Assembly: GCA_049799955.1 (NCBI GenBank)
Contig: JBARIW010000029.1
Span: forward strand, 57,201 to 121,200
Direction of reading: 5' to 3'
DNA from: JBGTFE01 sp049799955
GTDB taxonomy: Bacteria; Acidobacteriota; Blastocatellia; Pyrinomonadales; Pyrinomonadaceae
Length of the DNA: 64,000 nucleotides
Below are positions 30,334 through 38,280 of this stretch, in pieces. The notes beneath the pieces are model-generated. The model saw only the letters and a list, made by a program, of their open reading frames with translations. It did no database searches and was not told the origin of the DNA. Position 1 is the first letter of the stretch, and each line of letters opens with the position of its first letter. The translations under genes and the position numbers were made by a program.

Positions 30334-30966
30334 ATGGGTTTAGAAAATACATTATTTGAATCTCTGCCTGACGTTATTACCGTAAAACTGGATGCCGTCG
30401 TTAATTGGGCGAGGAAGTCATCATTGTGGCCCGCCACATTCGGTTTGGCTTGCTGCGCTATCGAGATGATGAATACGGTTAGCTCGCGCAACGACCTTTC
30501 GCGTTTCGGGGCGGAAACATTTCGCGCTTCTCCGAGACAGGCTGATGTGATGATTGTTTCGGGACGCGTTTCGCGTAAAATGGCGCCGGTTCTCAGACGA
30601 ATTTACGACCAGATGCCGGAGCCGAAATGGGTTATCTCGATGGGCGCGTGCGCGACTTCGGGCGGCGTTTTCGATAATTACGCGATTGTGCAGGGCGTGG
30701 ACAAAATCGTTCCCGTCGATGTTTACGTGCCGGGCTGTCCGCCGCGACCGGAAATGCTTGTTCACGCGATTATGATGCTTCAGGAAAAAGTGATGAAGGA
30801 ATCGGTCAAAGACCGTCGCGACACATACGAACCGGAATCGCGCCAGTCGATTGTTCCGGGAACTTTGCCCGTTACGGAAGGAACGGCGCTTGAGGAAAAA
30901 TCGAAATCGGCGGTTTCGAAGCCTTATACGATTCCTTCAAGGCATGAGCGTAGGCGTTCATCATAA
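30334..30966 (+). CDS. nuoB: NADH-quinone oxidoreductase subunit B
   Basis: The 210-residue subunit carries the N2 iron-sulfur cluster ligands: Cys pair in GLACCAIEMM, Cys in MGACATSGG and Cys in VPGCPPRPE. N2 passes electrons to quinone. The C-terminal 45 residues after the conserved core are polar and divergent. The ATG follows the heptamer hairpin closely and no strong Shine-Dalgarno is present. It is separated from nuoC by 56 bases. Confidence 0.98.
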   Translation: MGLENTLFESLPDVITVKLDAVVNWARKSSLWPATFGLACCAIEMMNTVSSRNDLSRFGAETFRASPRQADVMIVSGRVSRKMAPVLRRIYDQMPEPKWVISMGACATSGGVFDNYAIVQGVDKIVPVDVYVPGCPPRPEMLVHAIMMLQEKVMKESVKDRRDTYEPESRQSIVPGTLPVTEGTALEEKSKSAVSKPYTIPSRHERRRSS

Positions 30967-31022
30967 AAAATTTTGAGCGGTGAAGTTTACCAAAAAAGCT
31001 CGCCGCTTTTTCGTTGAAAATT

Positions 31023-31508
31023 ATGGCTGATACAACTGTTTTGCTTGAATTTGTCGAAAAGCTGAAAGCACAAAACGCTGATTGGGTTGCCGATTTCAAA
31101 GACGCGCGCGGCGAAGTTACCGTTACCGTTCCGCGCGACGCAATTCTCGATGTTTGCAGATTTCTGAAATTCGAACAGGATTTTGATTTGCTCGCAGATT
31201 TGTGCGGCGCAGACCGCGGACCGGAAGAAGACCCGCGTTTTGAGGTCATTTATCATTTGTTTTCGACCGGGCATCACAATCGCCTGCGCCTGAAAGTTCT
31301 GCTTTCGGAAGACGAGCCGAATGTCGAAACCGTTACCGGAATCTGGAAAACGGCTGACTGGCACGAACGCGAAACTTACGATTTATTCGGCGTGATTTTC
31401 GATAATCACCCTGATTTGCGAAGAATTCTTTTGCCGTCGGATTTTGACGGGCACGCATTGCGAAAAGATTACCCGTTGCGCGGCTACGAGCCGTATAGCT
31501 TAAGCTAG
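31023..31508 (+). CDS. nuoC: NADH-quinone oxidoreductase subunit C
   Basis: The 161-residue 30-kDa subunit shows FEVIYHLFSTGHHNRLRLKV, SDEPN-like segment, TADWHERETYDLFGVIFDNHPDLRRIL and the terminal DYPLRGYEP. It forms the connecting module with NuoD and NuoB. I use the ATG at 31023; a TTG nine bases earlier gives a longer frame. An inverted GAGCGG...CCGCTTTTTCG lies just upstream and may be a weak attenuator. nuoC and nuoD are separate genes here, not fused. Confidence 0.97.
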   Translation: MADTTVLLEFVEKLKAQNADWVADFKDARGEVTVTVPRDAILDVCRFLKFEQDFDLLADLCGADRGPEEDPRFEVIYHLFSTGHHNRLRLKVLLSEDEPNVETVTGIWKTADWHERETYDLFGVIFDNHPDLRRILLPSDFDGHALRKDYPLRGYEPYSLS

Positions 31509-31578
31509 TGATAGGTGATAAGTAACAGGTGATAGGTCAAAAACCTTCACTTTTCACTTTTCACTTTTCACTTTTCAC
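31507..31578. repeat. Heptamer word repeats (GGTGATA and TTTTCAC) between nuoC and nuoD
   Basis: Left: AGTGATA, GGTGATA, AGTAACA, GGTGATA, GGTCAAA (31507-31541). Right: CCTTCAC, then TTTTCAC four times (31544-31578). The arms share only partial complementarity. The nuoC stop codon is at the left border and the nuoD ATG follows eight bases after the right arm. Confidence 0.94.
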
Positions 31579-31585
31579 TGATTTT

Positions 31586-32806
31586 ATGAGTGTTGTAGAA
31601 GAAAATTTACCGAGCCAGTTTGAAATTCTCGACCAATCTCTTGAGTCGCAGATGACGCTTTCGATGGGACCGCAGCATCCTTCGACGCACGGCGTTTTGC
31701 GGCTCGATTTGCGGCTCGACGGCGAGCTTGTCGTCAAGGCGATTCCCGACATCGGCTATCTGCACACGGGAATGGAAAAGCTTTTCGAGTATAAAAAATA
31801 CCAGCAAGGCATCGTCATCACCGACCGGATGGATTATCTGAATCCGCTCGGCAATAATCTCGCGTATGTGATGGCGGCTGAAAAGCTTCTGGATTTGGAA
31901 ATTCCCGAACGCGCGCAGGTCATCCGCGTTTTATTTTGCGAATTGCAGCGCATCGCGTCGCATCTCGTCTGGCTCGGAACGCACGCGCTCGACATCGGCG
32001 CGATGAGCGTTTTCTTTTACTGTTTCCGCCAGCGCGAGAAGATTTTGAACTTGATTGAAGCCGCGAGCGGAGGACGTATGACGCCGAGTTATTTCCGAAT
32101 CGGCGGCTTGATGATGGATTTGCCGGCAGGTTTTGAGCGTCGCGTCAATCAATTTCTCGACGATTTTCCCGCCGCGCTCGATATGTTCGATACGCTCGTT
32201 ACGGGCAATACGCTCTGGCAGTCGAGAACGATGGGAATCGGTTTAATTTCTGCTGAAGACGCGATTGACTGGGGCTTGACCGGACCGTGTTTGCGCGGAA
32301 GCGGCGTCGATTTGGATTTGCGCCGCGATAATCCTTACACGGGTTACGAAACTTACGATTTCGACGTTTGCGTCGAGCACGACGGCGACGTTTGGGCGAG
32401 ATTTCGCGTGCGTATGCGCGAGATGAACGAATCCTGGAAAATCGTCAAGCAAGCCGTCGCGCGGCTGACGCCGGGACCGATTAAGGCTGACGCGCCGAAA
32501 GTCGTTTTGCCCGACCGCGACGATATGCGAAAACACATGGATTCGCTGATTCACCATTTTTTGATTGTCGCCGAAGGCTTTAACGTGCCCGAAGGCGAAG
32601 TTTACATGGCGATTGAAGGCTCGAAAGGCGAACTCGGCGTTTATATGAAATCGAACGGCGGACCGAAGCCCGACCGTGTTCATTTTCGCGGTCCGAGCTT
32701 TATCAATTTACAGGCTCTGCCCGTCATGAGCGAAGGCGAAATGGTCGCCGACGTGGTAGCGATTATCGGCTCGCTCGATATTGTTCTCGGAGAAATCGAC
32801 AGATAG
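31586..32806 (+). CDS. nuoD: NADH-quinone oxidoreductase subunit D
   Basis: The 406-residue 49-kDa subunit has MGPQHPSTHGVLRLDLRLDG near the N-terminus, HTGMEKL, YSRLAHYL-equivalent region and the canonical C-terminus IIGSLDIVLGEIDR. It binds quinone with NuoB. The start is ATG 31586 (MSVVEENL); the longer frame to 31529 merely translates the TTTTCAC repeat. No Shine-Dalgarno is present; the repeat occupies its place. Confidence 0.97.
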   Translation: MSVVEENLPSQFEILDQSLESQMTLSMGPQHPSTHGVLRLDLRLDGELVVKAIPDIGYLHTGMEKLFEYKKYQQGIVITDRMDYLNPLGNNLAYVMAAEKLLDLEIPERAQVIRVLFCELQRIASHLVWLGTHALDIGAMSVFFYCFRQREKILNLIEAASGGRMTPSYFRIGGLMMDLPAGFERRVNQFLDDFPAALDMFDTLVTGNTLWQSRTMGIGLISAEDAIDWGLTGPCLRGSGVDLDLRRDNPYTGYETYDFDVCVEHDGDVWARFRVRMREMNESWKIVKQAVARLTPGPIKADAPKVVLPDRDDMRKHMDSLIHHFLIVAEGFNVPEGEVYMAIEGSKGELGVYMKSNGGPKPDRVHFRGPSFINLQALPVMSEGEMVADVVAIIGSLDIVLGEIDR

Positions 32807-32816
32807 TGTTTGTGTT

Positions 32817-32864
32817 CAGTGAAAGTTTTTGACGACTTTTCACTTTTCACTTTTCACTTTTCAC
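32817..32864. repeat. Heptamer word repeat (TTTTCAC) between nuoD and nuoE
   Basis: AGTGAAA near 32818 is followed by GTTTTTGACGAC and four TTTTCAC units in register (32837-32864). The word is the same as before nuoD but the spacer differs. The nuoE ATG is seven bases downstream. Confidence 0.93.
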
Positions 32865-32871
32865 TTAAATT

Positions 32872-33405
32872 ATGGCATCAGTTGTAGCGACAGATTTTAC
32901 AAATCAGGTTCTGGTAACCGACGAAGTTGCGGAGTTTTCGCCCGAAGTTTTGGCGGAAATCGAGCGGCACATTGCAAAATATCCGCCCGAAAGAAAGCGT
33001 TCGGCGCTGATTCCCCTGCTTCTTCTCGTCGTTCAGCGCGAGCGCGGATACATCGATAACGCGGGCGTAAATTTTCTGGCGCAGAAACTGGATTTGACGG
33101 CAACGGACGTTTGGGAAACGGCGACGTTTTATTCGATGCTGAATATGCGCGCCGTCGGAAAATATCACATACAGGTTTGCAAAACGCTTTCGTGCCGCAT
33201 TATGGGCGAAGAGGAAATTACCGGACATATCTGCGAAAGGCTCGGCATTCACGCGGGCGAAACGACGCCTGACGGAAAATTTACGGTTTCGCGCGTCGAA
33301 TGTCTCGGCTCTTGCGGAACCGCGCCGATGATGCAAATCGGATTTGATTATCACGAAGATTTGACGACGGAAAAAGTCGATAAAATTTTGGATTCGTTGG
33401 AGTAG
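32872..33405 (+). CDS. nuoE: NADH-quinone oxidoreductase subunit E
   Basis: The 177-residue 24-kDa subunit has the thioredoxin-like fold with 2Fe-2S ligands in VCKTLSC and ECLGSCGTAP, and the helical N-terminal bundle with ALIPLLLLVVQRERGYI and ATFYSMLNM. It transfers electrons in the NADH module with NuoF. The start lies just after a TTTTCAC repeat. A toxin-antitoxin-like gene pair follows by three bases rather than nuoF. Confidence 0.97.
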   Translation: MASVVATDFTNQVLVTDEVAEFSPEVLAEIERHIAKYPPERKRSALIPLLLLVVQRERGYIDNAGVNFLAQKLDLTATDVWETATFYSMLNMRAVGKYHIQVCKTLSCRIMGEEEITGHICERLGIHAGETTPDGKFTVSRVECLGSCGTAPMMQIGFDYHEDLTTEKVDKILDSLE

Positions 33406-33408
33406 TTT

Positions 33409-33612
33409 ATGAATATGACAGTTGCGGAAATCGAATCGGCAATAAAAAAACTTCCGCCAAACGAAATTTCCGAACTATCTGAATGGTTTGCCGGGTTTGA
33501 AGCAAAAGTTTGGGATGAGCAGATTGCCAAAGATTTGCAAAACGGCAAGTTGAAAAGTTTGATAGAAGAAGCGGAAAAAGATTTTGCGGAAGGAAATTGT
33601 CAGCCGCTATGA
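33409..33612 (+). CDS. Antitoxin-like small protein of a type II module
   Basis: The 67-residue acidic protein (MNMTVAEIESAIKKLPPNEI then SELSEWFAGFEAKVWDEQIA) resembles small addiction-module antitoxins that pair with RelE/ParE-type toxins. A coiled or disordered C-terminus is likely. It starts three bases after nuoE and overlaps the next ORF by ATGA, a classic antitoxin-toxin arrangement. The assignment is by size, pattern and partner rather than a domain match. Confidence 0.7.
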   Translation: MNMTVAEIESAIKKLPPNEISELSEWFAGFEAKVWDEQIAKDLQNGKLKSLIEEAEKDFAEGNCQPL

Positions 33613-33864
33613 AGCATTTTGCTTCGCCGAAATTTTGGGAATGTTATAAGTCATTGCCTAAAGACGTGCGTGATTTAGCTGACAAAAACTTTGAATTATT
33701 GAAAGCCAACCCGAGACATCCATCTTTGCATTTTAAGCAAAGTCGGAAATCTCTGGTCGGCGCGCGTCGGGAAACATTTTCGCGCTCTCGGCTTGGATAA
33801 AAAGGAAGGAGTCGTCTGGGTTTGGATTGGCTCTCATGCAGATTACGATAAACTTATTTCTTAA
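33609..33864 (+). pseudogene. Frameshifted RelE/ParE-like toxin gene
   Basis: The N-terminal part is MKHFASPKFWECYKSLPKDV, and the frame then reads through SLHFKQ and stops near 33800. In the +1 frame the sequence continues VGNLWSARVGKHFRALGLDK and then EGVVWVWIGSHADYDKLIS to a stop at 33862-33864, which is the typical C-terminus of such toxins. Removing a single C at 33738 restores AAG AAA GTC GGA (KKVG) and a full 84-residue protein. The toxin is thus inactivated, while the antitoxin is intact, and the nuoF ATG follows three bases later. Confidence 0.8.
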
Positions 33865-33867
33865 AGT

Positions 33868-35154
33868 ATGGAAATCAAAGCAATCGGGTGCGAGCCTTTG
33901 CAGTTAAAGCGAGTTCATCTTAAAGACTCGCACACGCTCAAGGTTTATCAGGAAAACGACGGTTATAAATGGCTGAAAAAGGCGCTCGATATGACGCCTG
34001 CGGACATTATCGAGGAAGTCAAAAAGTCTGCTCTGCGCGGTCGCGGCGGCGCGGGATTTCCGACCGGAATGAAATGGTCGTTTGTGCCGAAAGATTCGCC
34101 GAAGCAGAAATACGTCGTCTGCAACGCCGACGAGAGCGAGCCGGGAACATTTAAAGACCGATACTTGCTCGAACGCGACCCGCACGCGCTGATTGAAGGA
34201 ATGCTGATTGCGGCTTTCGCGCTCGGCTCGAAGGCTTGCTACGTTTATTATCGCGGCGAATACAAATATTTAATCGATATAATGGACAAAGCCATCGAGG
34301 AAGCGCGCGCCGCCGGACTCGTCGGCGACAACATTCTCGGAAGTGATTTTTCATGCGAATTTTACACGCACACCGGCGCGGGCGCATATATCTGCGGCGA
34401 AGAAACCGCGCTTTTATCGAGTCTGGAAGGTTATCGCGGACACCCGCGAATGAAACCGCCGTTTCCCGCCGTCGAAGGTTTATACGCTTCGCCGACGGTT
34501 GTAAACAATGTCGAGACTTTAACCGCCGTCCCGCAAATTATCGAAATGGGGGGCGAAGCGTGGCACGCGCTCGGAACTGAAAAATCGGGCGGAACAAAGC
34601 TCTGGTCGGTTTCCGGTCATGTAAGAAGTCCCGGCGTTTACGAGCTTCCGATGGGCTACGACGATATGGAAAAGTTCATCATGGAAGACTGCGGCGGAAT
34701 GCTCAGACCGGACAAAAAATTAAAAGCGGTGATTCCGGGCGGTTCGTCAGTTTACGCAATGCGTTACGAGGACGTAATCGGAAACGACGTGCGGATGGAT
34801 TATGAAGGATTAGTTGCGGCAGGTTCGCTGGTCGGTTCGGGTGGCTTTATCGTCATGGACGAAACGGTCGATATTGTCGATTCGACCAAAAACTTAACCG
34901 AATTTTACAGGCACGAATCGTGCGGCTGGTGTACGCCGTGCCGCGAAGGAACCGATTGGCTGACAAAGATTTTTCATCGCGTCGCCGACGGCGGCGGGCG
35001 ACCGGAAGACGCGCAGCTCATCCTGGATTTGTGCGATAACATCGAAGGAAAATCATTTTGCGCGCTCGGCGACGCGGCGGCGTGGGCGATTCAGGGCGCG
35101 GTCAAGCGTTTTCCTGAAGATTTTAAGAAATATTTAACGAATAACGGTAACTGA
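33868..35154 (+). CDS. nuoF: NADH-quinone oxidoreductase subunit F
   Basis: The 428-residue 51-kDa subunit has the NADH/FMN motif RGRGGAGFPTGMKWSFVP, CNADESEPGTFKDR, GAGAYICGEETALLSSLEG and the 4Fe-4S motif ESCGWCTPCREG with the fourth Cys in SFCALGD. It is the NADH-oxidising entry point of complex I. The start is three bases after the frameshifted toxin ORF, so translation may be coupled to it. No SD-like stretch is strong. Confidence 0.98.
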   Translation: MEIKAIGCEPLQLKRVHLKDSHTLKVYQENDGYKWLKKALDMTPADIIEEVKKSALRGRGGAGFPTGMKWSFVPKDSPKQKYVVCNADESEPGTFKDRYLLERDPHALIEGMLIAAFALGSKACYVYYRGEYKYLIDIMDKAIEEARAAGLVGDNILGSDFSCEFYTHTGAGAYICGEETALLSSLEGYRGHPRMKPPFPAVEGLYASPTVVNNVETLTAVPQIIEMGGEAWHALGTEKSGGTKLWSVSGHVRSPGVYELPMGYDDMEKFIMEDCGGMLRPDKKLKAVIPGGSSVYAMRYEDVIGNDVRMDYEGLVAAGSLVGSGGFIVMDETVDIVDSTKNLTEFYRHESCGWCTPCREGTDWLTKIFHRVADGGGRPEDAQLILDLCDNIEGKSFCALGDAAAWAIQGAVKRFPEDFKKYLTNNGN

Positions 35155-35155
35155 A

Positions 35156-35377
35156 ATGATTTTTAATAAAGTGTTTTTTGATGTAAGTCTTGAAGTTGAC
35201 GAAGATGGAGTTTGGATTGTCGAATGTCCTTCAATTCCCGGCTGCGTCAGTCAAGGCAACACGAAAGATGAAGCATTAGAAAATATTAAAGAAGCAATTC
35301 AACTTTGTTTAGAAGTTAACGTCGAAGGTGGACATACACCCGTGTTTGAAATCAGGCAAGTTGAGTTTGCGGTTTGA
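35156..35377 (+). CDS. HicB-family antitoxin-like protein
   Basis: The 73-residue protein has the HicB ribbon pattern VSLEVDEDGVWIVECPSIPG, then CVSQGNTKDEALENIKEAIQ and a short tail. The family is a partial RNase H-like fold paired with HicA, but no HicA gene is adjacent and the DNA-binding C-terminal domain of long HicB is absent. It is an orphan HicB between nuoF and the ribosomal protein gene. It starts two bases after the nuoF stop. Confidence 0.85.
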   Translation: MIFNKVFFDVSLEVDEDGVWIVECPSIPGCVSQGNTKDEALENIKEAIQLCLEVNVEGGHTPVFEIRQVEFAV

Positions 35378-35421
35378 TAATTAGAAGAATTTACGAAAGC
35401 AATAAAATAGGAGTATTAACA

Positions 35422-35547
35422 ATGGGAAAAGGTGATAAAAGGTCAAGACGCGGAAAGATTTTTGCGGGAAGCTACGGCAAAACGCGTCCGAAAAAGAAAA
35501 CCAATAAAACTGTAAATAAAGAAAACAAAACCGAAGATACAGAATAA
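35422..35547 (+). CDS. Small ribosomal protein THX (bTHX)
   Basis: The 41-codon ORF encodes MGKGDKRSRRGKIFAGSYGK followed by TRPKKKTNKTVN and a charged tail, the family signature of the small subunit protein THX. AGGAG lies eight bases before the ATG. THX of Thermus binds the 30S head; bacteria such as Bacteroidetes and Acidobacteria have longer tails. It is too short for common ORF cut-offs. Its location inside the nuo operon is unusual. Confidence 0.9.
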   Translation: MGKGDKRSRRGKIFAGSYGKTRPKKKTNKTVNKENKTEDTE

Positions 35548-35565
35548 GATTATTTGAAATAATAA

Positions 35566-35769
35566 ATGACTGAAACCGTAATATCTGTTAACGAAATCGC
35601 AATTCGCCTAACAGATGAGCGTTGGGCGCATATTACCGAAGAACATTCGGAACTTGCCGGGATGCGTTTTAAAGTTACGGACGCGGACGGATTTGTTATT
35701 ACGGCGTTTTTAACTCGCCGCGTAAAATCTTTGGAAAAAAGAAAAATCTTATGGTCGCCGCAGAATTAA
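35566..35769 (+). CDS. Small hypothetical protein, probably internally deleted
   Basis: The 67-residue product starts MTETVISVNEIAIRLTDERW and continues AHITEEHSELAGMR, then jumps to DADGFVITAFLTRRVKSLEK. I recall relatives of about 100 residues in which a 30-residue segment with ERI and AVRE motifs separates the two halves, and that appears lost here. The family is often next to DUF2283 proteins and may be a toxin-like RNase, which is inference. It overlaps the DUF2283 gene by 19 bases. Confidence 0.5.
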   Translation: MTETVISVNEIAIRLTDERWAHITEEHSELAGMRFKVTDADGFVITAFLTRRVKSLEKRKILWSPQN

Positions 35770-35987
35770 ACAATTATTTGAAGCTCGCGCCGGCGGTTTT
35801 GTCCGCGCCGAACGGATATTTATGGTCGTCTTATGATGCAGAAGCCGATGTTTTATACATCAATTTCAAAAAACCGGGTGTAGCAACCGACAGCGAATTA
35901 ACCGATAATGATGTAATAATTCGCTACGAAGGTGAAGAAATTATCGGGCTGACAATCTTGCACGTTAGCCAAAGAAAAGATTTTTAA
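35751..35987 (+). CDS. DUF2283-domain protein
   Basis: The 78-residue protein carries the DUF2283 pattern SYDAEADVLYINFKKPGVATDS and VIIRYEGEEIIGLTILHVSQR. Small proteins of this family often sit beside DUF4258 or similar genes in toxin-antitoxin-like pairs. It overlaps the previous gene and ends nine bases before nuoG, so translation is probably coupled. Role in complex I is not expected. Confidence 0.85.
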   Translation: MVAAELNNYLKLAPAVLSAPNGYLWSSYDAEADVLYINFKKPGVATDSELTDNDVIIRYEGEEIIGLTILHVSQRKDF

Positions 35988-35995
35988 TAGAAATA

Positions 35996-38275
35996 ATGTC
36001 AGAAGAACTTATCAAGGTTACGATTAACGAACAGGAATTCGATGTCGAAAAGGGCGCGCGTCTGATTGACGTTTGCCACGAAAAGGGCTTCGGAATTCCT
36101 TCATTTTGTTATTACAAAGACCTCGCGCTTCAGGCTTCGTGCCGGATGTGTCTGGTTCGCATCGAGAAGATGCCGAAGCTTCAGACTTCCTGCACGATTA
36201 CCTGCACGGACGGAATGGTCGTTACGACGCAAAGCGACGAAGTAGAAAAAGCGCAGCGCGCGATGGGCGAATTTCTTCTCGCAAATCACCCGCTCGACTG
36301 CCCTGTCTGCGACCGCGGCGGCGAGTGTGAATTGCAGGAAGTCGTTTTTGACTGGGGCGATGTCGAAGAGCGTTTCATCGAAAACAAAAACGTTCAGCCG
36401 GAAAAATATCTCTCGCCGATTGTCGCCAACGACCCGCAGAGATGCATTTTGTGCAAACGCTGCACACGTGTCTGCGACGAATGGATGGGCGAAGAAGCAA
36501 TCGAAGCCGGAAATCGCGGCGCGAACACGGTCATCGGCACATACGGCGGCTGGCTGAACTGTTCGGAATGCGGAAACTGCATCGAAGTCTGCCCGACCGG
36601 AACGCTTCTCGACGGAACTTATCGACACGAAACGCGCCCGTGGGAATTAGACCAGACGATTACGACCGACGTTTACGGCTCGGACGGAATGCAGCTTTCA
36701 ATCGGCTCAAGGCTCGGTCTGGTTCACCGAATCGTTGCCCGCGACCGTTATGTCAACGGCTTTAACGGCGAATTTCTCGACGTAAAGGCGCGTTTCGGAC
36801 ATGGATTTATCAATCATGCCGACCGTATCAAAACGCCTCTGATTCGCTACAAAAAAGGCGGAAAACTGATTCCTTCGACATGGGACGAAGCGATTCGCGT
36901 TATCGGCGAAAAATTTAAGGAAGCGGGAAATAATGTCGGCGTTGTCGCGTCGTGCCGTTTAACGAACGAATCGATTTTCACGCTCAAACGCTTTGCGACG
37001 GACGTTGTTAAAACCGACAATTACGCCGTTTCCGACCGTTACGATTTAGCGCCGTTTTTCGATAATTTGAGCGCCGCGCTCTGCACGCCGAATGAAATTC
37101 GCTATGCGAAAACGATTCTGCTTATCGGCGGCGAGCCGGAGGAAGAGCAGACTTACACTGCGAAGCAGATGCGTCAGGCTGTTCGAAACGGCGGCGCAAA
37201 ATTGATAATCGTCAACGACACGCCGATTCGGCTCGCGGCGCAGGCGACGCAGTTTCTGCACGTTAATCCGAATTCTTACGACGCTTTCGCGCTGGCTTTT
37301 GCCGAATCTGCAACTGCCGAAACTGCGGCAAAACTCGGCATCGAAGCGGCGGATTTTGACGATATGCTGAAAACAATCGGCGAGACGACGGGCGATTTTG
37401 TGATTATGTTCGGCAAGGAAGTTTCGCCCGGAGCGCAGGAGGTTCTGGCAAATGCGGCGGGAAATTTCGCCTCGGACACGCGCCGCGTTCTGCTTCATCC
37501 GTTGCCGATGTACAACAATTCGGTCGGCGCGAACGATATGATGCCGAATAAGAAATCTCTGCCGGAAGTTTTAAATAACTCGCGGGCGTTGCTTATCAGC
37601 GGAAGTTTGCAGGACAACGGCGTTTTGAGCGGAAAAGATTTTGTCGTCGTGCAGGAATTGTTTGAAACCGAAACGACCGCGTTTGCCGATGTCGTTTTGC
37701 CTGCCGCTTCTTTTGCCGAGACGGACGGAACTTTTACGAATAACGCCGGATACGTTCAGCGCGTTCGCGCCGCAATCGCGCCGGTTCATCAATCAAAAGC
37801 GGACTGGATGATAACTTCTTTAATTGCAAAAGAAATGGGCGTCGATTTTGGCTATAACCTTGCCGCGACGGCTGTTTTCAAAGCGATTGCCGATTCGGTT
37901 CCGGCTTACGCGGGCATGCGTTATCCGGATTTGAAGGACGAATCGCGTCCGGTTCAGGTCAGGCACGCGATTTCGGGCAAAGCGGATTTATCGAAAGAAA
38001 TCGACGCTTTGCGGGCAAATGTCGAAAATTTGCCGGATGAAGCCGAAAAAAATACGGTAACGCCGCGAGTCGGGCATAAACTGCATCGCGTAACGACTTT
38101 GACGGGCAAAACGCCGCAATTTCACCTGCTTGCAAGCGGAAATCCGAAGCCTCAGAATGTGCTTTTGTCGCCTTTGAAACAGTTTAGCCCGGACGGAATG
38201 CCGAAAATGGAAGAAATGGCGGAAGCGGCGTCGGTGAGCGTTGCCGATAGAGTTAATATTAATAGAGACAAATAA
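35996..38275 (+). CDS. nuoG: NADH-quinone oxidoreductase subunit G
   Basis: The 759-residue 75-kDa subunit has the N-terminal 2Fe-2S ferredoxin (SFCYYKDLALQASCRMCLV), the His-Cys3 cluster region HPLDCPVCDRGGECELQ, the two 4Fe-4S motifs CILCKRCTRVC and CSECGNCIEVCP, and a molybdopterin-oxidoreductase-like C-terminal half. It carries electrons from NuoEF toward NuoI and NuoB. Length and motifs are complete. It is followed five bases later by nuoH. Confidence 0.97.
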   Translation: MSEELIKVTINEQEFDVEKGARLIDVCHEKGFGIPSFCYYKDLALQASCRMCLVRIEKMPKLQTSCTITCTDGMVVTTQSDEVEKAQRAMGEFLLANHPLDCPVCDRGGECELQEVVFDWGDVEERFIENKNVQPEKYLSPIVANDPQRCILCKRCTRVCDEWMGEEAIEAGNRGANTVIGTYGGWLNCSECGNCIEVCPTGTLLDGTYRHETRPWELDQTITTDVYGSDGMQLSIGSRLGLVHRIVARDRYVNGFNGEFLDVKARFGHGFINHADRIKTPLIRYKKGGKLIPSTWDEAIRVIGEKFKEAGNNVGVVASCRLTNESIFTLKRFATDVVKTDNYAVSDRYDLAPFFDNLSAALCTPNEIRYAKTILLIGGEPEEEQTYTAKQMRQAVRNGGAKLIIVNDTPIRLAAQATQFLHVNPNSYDAFALAFAESATAETAAKLGIEAADFDDMLKTIGETTGDFVIMFGKEVSPGAQEVLANAAGNFASDTRRVLLHPLPMYNNSVGANDMMPNKKSLPEVLNNSRALLISGSLQDNGVLSGKDFVVVQELFETETTAFADVVLPAASFAETDGTFTNNAGYVQRVRAAIAPVHQSKADWMITSLIAKEMGVDFGYNLAATAVFKAIADSVPAYAGMRYPDLKDESRPVQVRHAISGKADLSKEIDALRANVENLPDEAEKNTVTPRVGHKLHRVTTLTGKTPQFHLLASGNPKPQNVLLSPLKQFSPDGMPKMEEMAEAASVSVADRVNINRDK

Positions 38276-38280
38276 CTGAT

